A DNA stretch of 36,739 bases, taken from contig DASVEW010000018.1 of assembly GCA_036380355.1 (NCBI GenBank), positions 1-36,739 on the forward strand, read 5' to 3'. Made by a program: the position numbers and the translations under genes. How positions within the stretch are numbered: the stretch's first letter is position 1; every line of letters begins with the position of its first letter. Of the stretch, positions 32,568-36,739 are shown one piece after another. This DNA comes from JACDAN01 sp036380355. GTDB lineage: Bacteria; Actinomycetota; Thermoleophilia; Gaiellales; Gaiellaceae. A model generated the notes under the pieces. That model ran no database searches, was not told the DNA's origin, and saw only the letters and a list, made by a program, of their open reading frames with translations.

Positions 32568-33358
32568 TCGTCGACTACCACATGCACCTTCGGGCGCCCG
32601 ACGAGTCGCTCGACCACACGGTCGAGGCCGTCGAGCGCTTCGTCGAGGTCGCTGCCGGGCGCGGAATCGACGAGATCGGCTTCAGCGAGCACGTCTACTA
32701 CTTCACACAGACGCGTTCCCTCTGGACGGTGCCGTACCACATAGACCGGTGCCGGTACGACCTGGAGCCGTACGTCGAGGCGATCTTCGAGGCGAAGCGC
32801 AGCGGCATGCCCGTGAAGCTCGGCATCGAGGTCGACTACGTGCCGGGACGCGAGGAGGAGACCGCCGAGCTCCTGGCGCCGTACCCCTGGGACTTCGTGC
32901 TCGGCTCGATCCACTTCCTCGGCGAGGCCGGAATCGACGGGCGGCCGACCCTGATCGACGAGGTGGGAGTGGAGGAGGCCTGGCGCCGCTACTACAAGAC
33001 GCTCGGCTCCGCGGCCTCCAGCGGGCTCTTCGACAGCCTGGCGCACCCCGACCTCGTCCGCATGCACGGTCCCGAGATTCCGTGGAACTGGGGCCAGGTC
33101 GCGGGCTCGCTCGACGGCGTGTGCCTCGAGGTCTCGAGCGCCGGCCTCCACAAGCCCCACGGCAAGCTCTATCCGAACCCGGAGTTGCTTCGGGAGGCGC
33201 GCTCACGCGGCACGGCCATCACCCTCGCTTCCGACGCGCACGTGCCGGCGAACGTCGGCCGCGACTTCGACCGGGCCGTCGTGCATGCCCGGGCAGCCGG
33301 CTACGAGACGGTCACCGTCTTCGACGCGCGCCGGCCTCGGCAGGAGCCGCTCGGATGA
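32564..33358 (+). CDS. PHP-domain phosphatase, histidinol-phosphatase-like
   Basis: A 264-residue PHP metallohydrolase. The four PHP motifs are visible: VDYHMHLR (residues 3-10), FSEHVYYF with the second-motif histidine, LGSIHFLG in the third, and ASDAHVPANVG near the C-terminus. HPDLVRMHGP and LEVSSAGLHKPHGKLYPNP match HisJ/HisK-type histidinol phosphatases, but no histidine gene is nearby. The start is TTG overlapping the ispD stop; its own stop overlaps the ispF ATG. Translational coupling on both sides suggests a constant dose with the MEP enzymes. A role in that pathway is not established. Confidence 0.85.
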   Translation: MIVDYHMHLRAPDESLDHTVEAVERFVEVAAGRGIDEIGFSEHVYYFTQTRSLWTVPYHIDRCRYDLEPYVEAIFEAKRSGMPVKLGIEVDYVPGREEETAELLAPYPWDFVLGSIHFLGEAGIDGRPTLIDEVGVEEAWRRYYKTLGSAASSGLFDSLAHPDLVRMHGPEIPWNWGQVAGSLDGVCLEVSSAGLHKPHGKLYPNPELLREARSRGTAITLASDAHVPANVGRDFDRAVVHARAAGYETVTVFDARRPRQEPLG

Positions 33359-33831
33359 GAGTCGGCCTCGGCGTCGACGCGCACGGGTTCGACGCGAGCG
33401 TTCCGCTCGTCCTCGGCGGGGTCGAGTTCCCGGACGAACCGGGGCTCGCCGGACACTCCGACGGCGACGTCGTCACCCACGCGCTGATCGATGCGCTGCT
33501 GGGCGCGGCGAACCTCGGCGACATCGGCTTGCTGTTCCCCTCGGACGACGACGAGCTCACCGGCATCTCCTCGCTGCTGCTCCTGAGCCGGGCCCACCGC
33601 CGGGTGCGCGACGCCGGCTACGAGCTCGTCAACGCACACTGCGTCCTGATCGGCGAGCGCCCGCGGATCGCCGACCGCCGGGCGGAGATCGTCGTCAGGC
33701 TCGCGGAGACCCTCGGCGTCGAGCCGGACCGGATCGCGGTGTCGGGAACCACGACCGACCGCCTAGGCTTCACCGGCCGCGGCGAAGGGCTCGCCGCCGA
33801 GGCCGTCGCCCTACTGCGGAAGACGGACTAG
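33355..33831 (+). CDS. ispF: 2-C-methyl-D-erythritol 2,4-cyclodiphosphate synthase
   Basis: Fifth MEP-pathway enzyme; a trimeric, metal-dependent cyclase. The 158 residues have normal length. VGLGVDAHGF holds the Asp-x-His metal site (D8, H10), LAGHSDGDVVTHALIDALLGA the third metal histidine, GDIGLLFPSDD the substrate loop, and GTTTDRLGFTGRGEGLAAEA the CDP-binding C-terminal signature. ATG start overlaps the PHP gene by 4 bp. Its last 21 bp overlap the convergent mutY gene. Confidence 0.95.
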   Translation: MRVGLGVDAHGFDASVPLVLGGVEFPDEPGLAGHSDGDVVTHALIDALLGAANLGDIGLLFPSDDDELTGISSLLLLSRAHRRVRDAGYELVNAHCVLIGERPRIADRRAEIVVRLAETLGVEPDRIAVSGTTTDRLGFTGRGEGLAAEAVALLRKTD

Positions 33832-34521
33832 ACCCCCGCTGCGCTCGACCAGGCCGTCGCGGGCGAGCGACGCAACCGCCTCCGCGTCGAGCGCGCCGGT
33901 TTCCCCGGCGGCGACGAGCCGCAGCGTCTCCGCCCGGCGCTGCCGGAACGACCCCTCGAAGCGCGACTGCTTCCGCAGCGGCTCGTACCGGCGGCCGCGC
34001 GAAGGACAGTCCTCTGCCAGCGGGCAGATCCCGCAGCGAGGAATGCGCGCGAGGCAGACCTCCCGGCCGAGATCCATCAGCGCCTCGGCGGCGGCGGGGC
34101 CGAACCGGCCGCCCGTCCGCTCGATGACGCGAAGGACGTTCGTGTCGAGCGGCAGCACCTCCTCGCCGAGCGCGAACCGGCGAATCGCGTCGGCCGTGTA
34201 GCGGCCCACGCCCGGCAGCTCGGTCAGATCGGCGGGCCAGCCCCGCTCGGCGACGATCGTGGCCGCCCGGTGGAGGTTGACCGCCCGCCGGTTGTAGCCG
34301 AGCCCCTGCCAGGCGCGGATCACCTCGCCGAGCCCGGCGGCAGCGAGCGCCTCGACCGTCGGCCACCGCTGCATCCACTCCACGAACCGGGGCACCACCC
34401 GCGGCACCTGCGTCTGCTGCAGCATGACCTCCGAGACCAGCACTGCGTACGGATCGCGGCCCCGGCGCCAGGGGAGGTCTCGCGCGTTCCGCCTGAACCA
34501 GGCGAGCAGCAGGTCTTCCAT
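33811..34521 (-). CDS. mutY: A/G-specific adenine glycosylase, short form lacking the NUDIX-like domain
   Basis: MutY removes adenine mispaired with 8-oxoguanine. The 236 residues contain the catalytic core: DLPWRRGRDPYAVLVSEVM with the catalytic Glu, LQQTQVPRV, the helix-hairpin-helix LPGVGRYTADAI, LDTNVLRVIER with the catalytic Asp, and the iron-sulfur cluster ligands C-x6-C-x2-C-x5-C in CLARIPRCGICPLAEDC. Only about 60 residues follow the cluster. The MutT-like 8-oxoG recognition domain of E. coli MutY (total about 350) is absent, replaced by a short segment that could be a small winged helix. ATG start 10 bp after the upstream gene's stop. Confidence 0.9.
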   Translation of the reverse strand: MEDLLLAWFRRNARDLPWRRGRDPYAVLVSEVMLQQTQVPRVVPRFVEWMQRWPTVEALAAAGLGEVIRAWQGLGYNRRAVNLHRAATIVAERGWPADLTELPGVGRYTADAIRRFALGEEVLPLDTNVLRVIERTGGRFGPAAAEALMDLGREVCLARIPRCGICPLAEDCPSRGRRYEPLRKQSRFEGSFRQRRAETLRLVAAGETGALDAEAVASLARDGLVERSGGLVRLPQ

Positions 34522-34531
34522 CGAGGCGAGG

Positions 34532-35344
34532 TTACTTCTCGACCTGGAAGAACAGCAGTCCGTGATCCGAGAGGTCCCGGACCCACTCGAGCCGCTCGCC
34601 CGAGTCCGCGATCTTCGGCCAGCCGCGCACGGACACCTCGACGCCGTTGAACTTCTTGAAGCGGAGGTGGTCGCGGGCCACGACGAAGTCGAGGTTCGAA
34701 GGCGCGAGCTTGCCACCGCCCCAGCAGGTGTTGGGCTCGTCCTTGTCGAGGACCTTCATCTGCCGTCGCTTCGCGCCCTGGGTGAGCTTCTGCAGCTCCT
34801 GCGTCCCGACGATGTCGCGGTCCCGAACGTACCGGTACTGCATCCCCATGATGTTGAAATCGCCGAGGAAGATGTAGTTGGCGGGCTTCTCGTCCGCTGC
34901 CTTGTCGAGGACCTTCGCGAAATCCAGCGCCCGGTCGAGCATGTCGTCCCGGAGCCCCAGCCCCCGCGGGTCGGTGCCGCTCTTCGTGTGGAGGAAGAGC
35001 AACGGGTAGGTCTTTCCGCCGACCTTCAGCGTGAGGAGCGCTCCCGGCCGCAGCAGCGAGACGTCGGATCGAAACTCGGTCTTCTGCGTGAAGAAGGCGG
35101 TGAGGTTCGACCGGACGCCGAGGAGGATCTGCTGCACCTGGCTGCCCTCGGTGATGTGGAAGGTGTAGCCGGGCATCATCGAGGTCAATGCCTCGAAGAC
35201 CCGCTTTCCCTCCACCTCGTACAGCGCGAACACGTCAGGTCTCTGCTCGCCGAGAAAGTCGACGACGTCCTGCACCCGTGAGGGGATCCCCTGGCTCTTG
35301 AAGTGCTCGACGTTCCAGGAGGCGACGGAGAACGCCTTCGCCAC
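34532..35344 (-). CDS. Endonuclease/exonuclease/phosphatase (EEP) family protein
   Basis: A 270-residue cytoplasmic EEP-fold hydrolase. SVASWNVEHFKS gives the first metal-binding Asn, FALYEVEGKRVFE the catalytic Glu, FLHTKSGTDPRGLGLRDDML the middle block, FLGDFNIMG the Asp-x-Asn pair, SNLDFVVA the next Asp-containing strand, and LSDHGLLFF the closing Asp-His. The substrate could be DNA, RNA, a phospholipid or a phosphoester. Lysine use (for example KTYPLLFLHTKSG) is higher than in neighbouring genes, hinting at a different history. GTG start 9 bp after the LuxR-type gene and 10 bp before mutY, so the three are probably co-transcribed. Confidence 0.85.
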   Translation of the reverse strand: MAKAFSVASWNVEHFKSQGIPSRVQDVVDFLGEQRPDVFALYEVEGKRVFEALTSMMPGYTFHITEGSQVQQILLGVRSNLTAFFTQKTEFRSDVSLLRPGALLTLKVGGKTYPLLFLHTKSGTDPRGLGLRDDMLDRALDFAKVLDKAADEKPANYIFLGDFNIMGMQYRYVRDRDIVGTQELQKLTQGAKRRQMKVLDKDEPNTCWGGGKLAPSNLDFVVARDHLRFKKFNGVEVSVRGWPKIADSGERLEWVRDLSDHGLLFFQVEK

Positions 35345-35353
35345 GCCGCCCTC

Positions 35354-36373
35354 TCAGGAACCCTCGGCGTCGAGGATGCCGAGGAACCGAGCGGCGGCCG
35401 CCGTGCGGGTGTTGACGCCGAGCTTCGCGTAGACGTTCTCGAGGTGCTTGCGCACCGTGCTGGGCGCGAGCCAGAGGAGCTCGGCGATCTGCGCGTTCGT
35501 CTTCCCGCGCGCGACCCACGCGAGCACCTCGAGCTCTCGCGCGGTGAGGTCCGCCTCGACCTGTCGCTCGCGAAGGTGGAGCGCGTGCTCCACCCGCTCG
35601 ACGGTCAGTTCCCGGCCGTCCCGCCGGTGGAGGAGCGGTTCCGATCCCCGCTCGAGCCACCCGGCGATCTCGGACGGGAGCACCGCGCCGGTCTCCGCGC
35701 CGAAGTAGTCGGTGAGCAGGCGCCTGGCAGGCGGTGACGCAAACTCGACGTCTCCGGCGACGCTGAGGAGGACGACGCCGCTCGATTCGCTCTCATGCGC
35801 GTGCTCCAGTTCGGCGAGCGCCGCCCCGAGCAGCCGACGCGTCCTCGCCGCATGCCAGAGGCGGGCGAGATGCGGCTGCAGGAGGTCGAGGAGCAGCCGG
35901 TCGCGCTCGGTGAAGTCCCGGCCTCCGCTGCGATTGAACATCAACGTCTTCGTGTGCCACAGCGGCGAGGGAATCGCCACGCTCAGCTCGTGCTCGAACC
36001 CGTAGGGTCTCAACCAGATGTCGTAGACGCGCATGCCGCGAAGCTCTCGCCGCGACACGAAGTCCGACAGCTTCAGAGCGTCGAACCGTCCCCGCTGTTG
36101 CGCCAGGCAGACCGGATGCTCCTCGATCACGATGTCCCAGAAGGTGTCGGGATCGATCCCGGGGTCTTCCTCTTCGTCAGGCGCTCGCTCGACGTAGAAG
36201 AGGTTTCGGCGACGGACGCGATCGAGCTCGTTGTAGGCCACCGAGTCGGCGGCGATGAGGAGGCCCAGCTCGGCAAGCAGCTCCGGCGTGAAGGGCTGGT
36301 CGCCCCCGACGCCTTCCGCCTCGGCGACGAAGCGCAGCAGCCGCTCCGCGTCCTTGGTCGAGAGCGCCGGCAC
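35354..36373 (-). CDS. LuxR-family transcriptional regulator
   Basis: A 339-residue regulator with a C-terminal LuxR-type helix-turn-helix (about 276-333): LTARELEVLAWVARGKTNAQ, IAELLWLAPSTVRKHLENVY and AKLGVNTRTAAAARF. The N-terminal 230 residues have a GAF-like sensory fold with no clear ligand site. GTG 36373 was chosen because a TATCTT box ends 8 nt before it; reading further upstream would enter the divergent secreted-protein gene. It sits back-to-back with the haloperoxidase-like gene, 88 bp apart, and probably controls that gene, itself or the downstream EEP and mutY genes. Confidence 0.87.
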   Translation of the reverse strand: MPALSTKDAERLLRFVAEAEGVGGDQPFTPELLAELGLLIAADSVAYNELDRVRRRNLFYVERAPDEEEDPGIDPDTFWDIVIEEHPVCLAQQRGRFDALKLSDFVSRRELRGMRVYDIWLRPYGFEHELSVAIPSPLWHTKTLMFNRSGGRDFTERDRLLLDLLQPHLARLWHAARTRRLLGAALAELEHAHESESSGVVLLSVAGDVEFASPPARRLLTDYFGAETGAVLPSEIAGWLERGSEPLLHRRDGRELTVERVEHALHLRERQVEADLTARELEVLAWVARGKTNAQIAELLWLAPSTVRKHLENVYAKLGVNTRTAAAARFLGILDAEGS

Positions 36374-36381
36374 GGCTCCCA

Positions 36382-36387
36382 AAGATA
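36382..36387 (-). promoter_or_regulatory. -10 box TATCTT of the LuxR-type gene (leaderless)
   Basis: TATCTT on the minus strand, then 8 nt and GTG 36373. Further upstream TTGACC (36421-36426, minus) is a good -35 shape but too far away for this -10. Confidence 0.45.
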
Positions 36388-36461
36388 CGACGAATGTCGA
36401 ATGGACTCCAGCCGGGAGACGGTCAAGCCTCTTGGGAAACCCAGGAGGAGGTTCGGAGAAC

Positions 36462-36739
36462 ATGTTCAGACAAGCGTTAGCTGCTGCACTTGCCGGCTTT
36501 GCGGCGCTCATCGCCCCGGCAGTGGCCGACGCAGACACGGTCACGCACTGGAACCAGAACGCGGCGAATGCGCTGTACGTCACGGCGGCTCAGCCGCCCA
36601 ACGTGTCCGTCCTGCACATGGCGATGGTGCAGGGTGCCGTGTACGACGCCGTGAATGCGATCGACGGTGGCCACGAGGGTTATCTGCTCCGCTCACGCGT
36701 CGCGACGCCGACCGACTCGAAGGACGCGGCGGCCGCAAC
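36462..36739 (+). CDS. Secreted vanadium-haloperoxidase/PAP2-like protein (3' end missing)
   Basis: The first 92 codons are in the window. Residues 1-24 are a signal peptide (RQ, then a hydrophobic stretch ending APAVADA). The following DTVTHWNQNAANALYV and LHMAMVQGAVYDAVNAIDGG form the N-terminal helical pair seen in secreted vanadium-dependent haloperoxidase-like PAP2 proteins. The catalytic His/Arg residues would lie beyond the edge, so enzymatic identity cannot be checked. ATG 36462 follows a strong Shine-Dalgarno region (AGGAGGAGGTTCGGAG). Divergent from the LuxR-type regulator. Confidence 0.7.
   Translation, partial: MFRQALAAALAGFAALIAPAVADADTVTHWNQNAANALYVTAAQPPNVSVLHMAMVQGAVYDAVNAIDGGHEGYLLRSRVATPTDSKDAAAA

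Overview
The window is about 36.7 kb of very GC-rich, gene-dense bacterial DNA. It has no tRNA, rRNA, CRISPR array, integrase or recognisable insertion sequence, and no gene-free stretch reaches 300 bases. Strong G/C third-position bias, frequent GTG/TTG starts, 4-bp start/stop overlaps, a CarD-type regulator, ClpC, RadA and MEP-pathway isoprenoid genes fit a high-GC actinobacterium. My inference, without a search, is the deep-branching class Thermoleophilia (Gaiellales/Solirubrobacterales-like).

Bases 1-24,750 form one large cell-surface polysaccharide locus built from several back-to-back operons. The first plus-strand operon (1-4,665) has a membrane protein, a glucose-1-phosphate cytidylyltransferase, a TylCIII-type sugar C-methyltransferase, an aminopeptidase-like DUF4910 protein and a short-chain dehydrogenase. 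It meets a minus-strand operon (8,439-4,804) with a secreted glycosidase, a nucleotidyltransferase, a sugar-nucleotide epimerase and RmlC. Next come a GT4 glycosyltransferase (8,463-9,587, +) and a minus-strand operon (15,055-9,533). That operon holds a Wzz/BY-kinase, a Wzy/ligase-like membrane protein, a GT4, a CpsB-type PHP tyrosine phosphatase and a methyltransferase. A secreted PslG/GH39-like glycosidase, a GT2-GT4 pair, a PIG-L deacetylase, an epimerase operon carrying a flippase-GT2 fusion, and a plus-strand pair (small secreted protein and polyprenyl-phosphate sugar transferase) complete the locus. Together these supply precursor synthesis, chain initiation (23,198), assembly, flipping, polymerisation, phospho-control and trimming of an exopolysaccharide.

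Bases 24,750-36,739 are mainly housekeeping: clpC, an FMN-dependent alpha-hydroxy-acid oxidase, an EamA transporter, radA, carD, ispD, a PHP phosphatase and ispF. They are followed by a convergent minus-strand group (LuxR-type regulator, endonuclease/exonuclease/phosphatase-family protein, short MutY) and the start of a secreted vanadium-haloperoxidase/PAP2-like protein running off the end.

The most unusual signals are non-coding. (1) A dispersed palindromic element of about 167 bp occurs twice (4,638-4,805 and 31,712-31,877). It has 19-bp terminal inverted repeats and an internal hairpin, and the internal arm mismatches become G-U wobbles only if the minus strand is transcribed. (2) Six genes have a TANNNT box 6-9 nt before the start codon, which implies leaderless transcription. 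(3) A 17-bp box is shared by two divergent intergenic regions of the polysaccharide locus.
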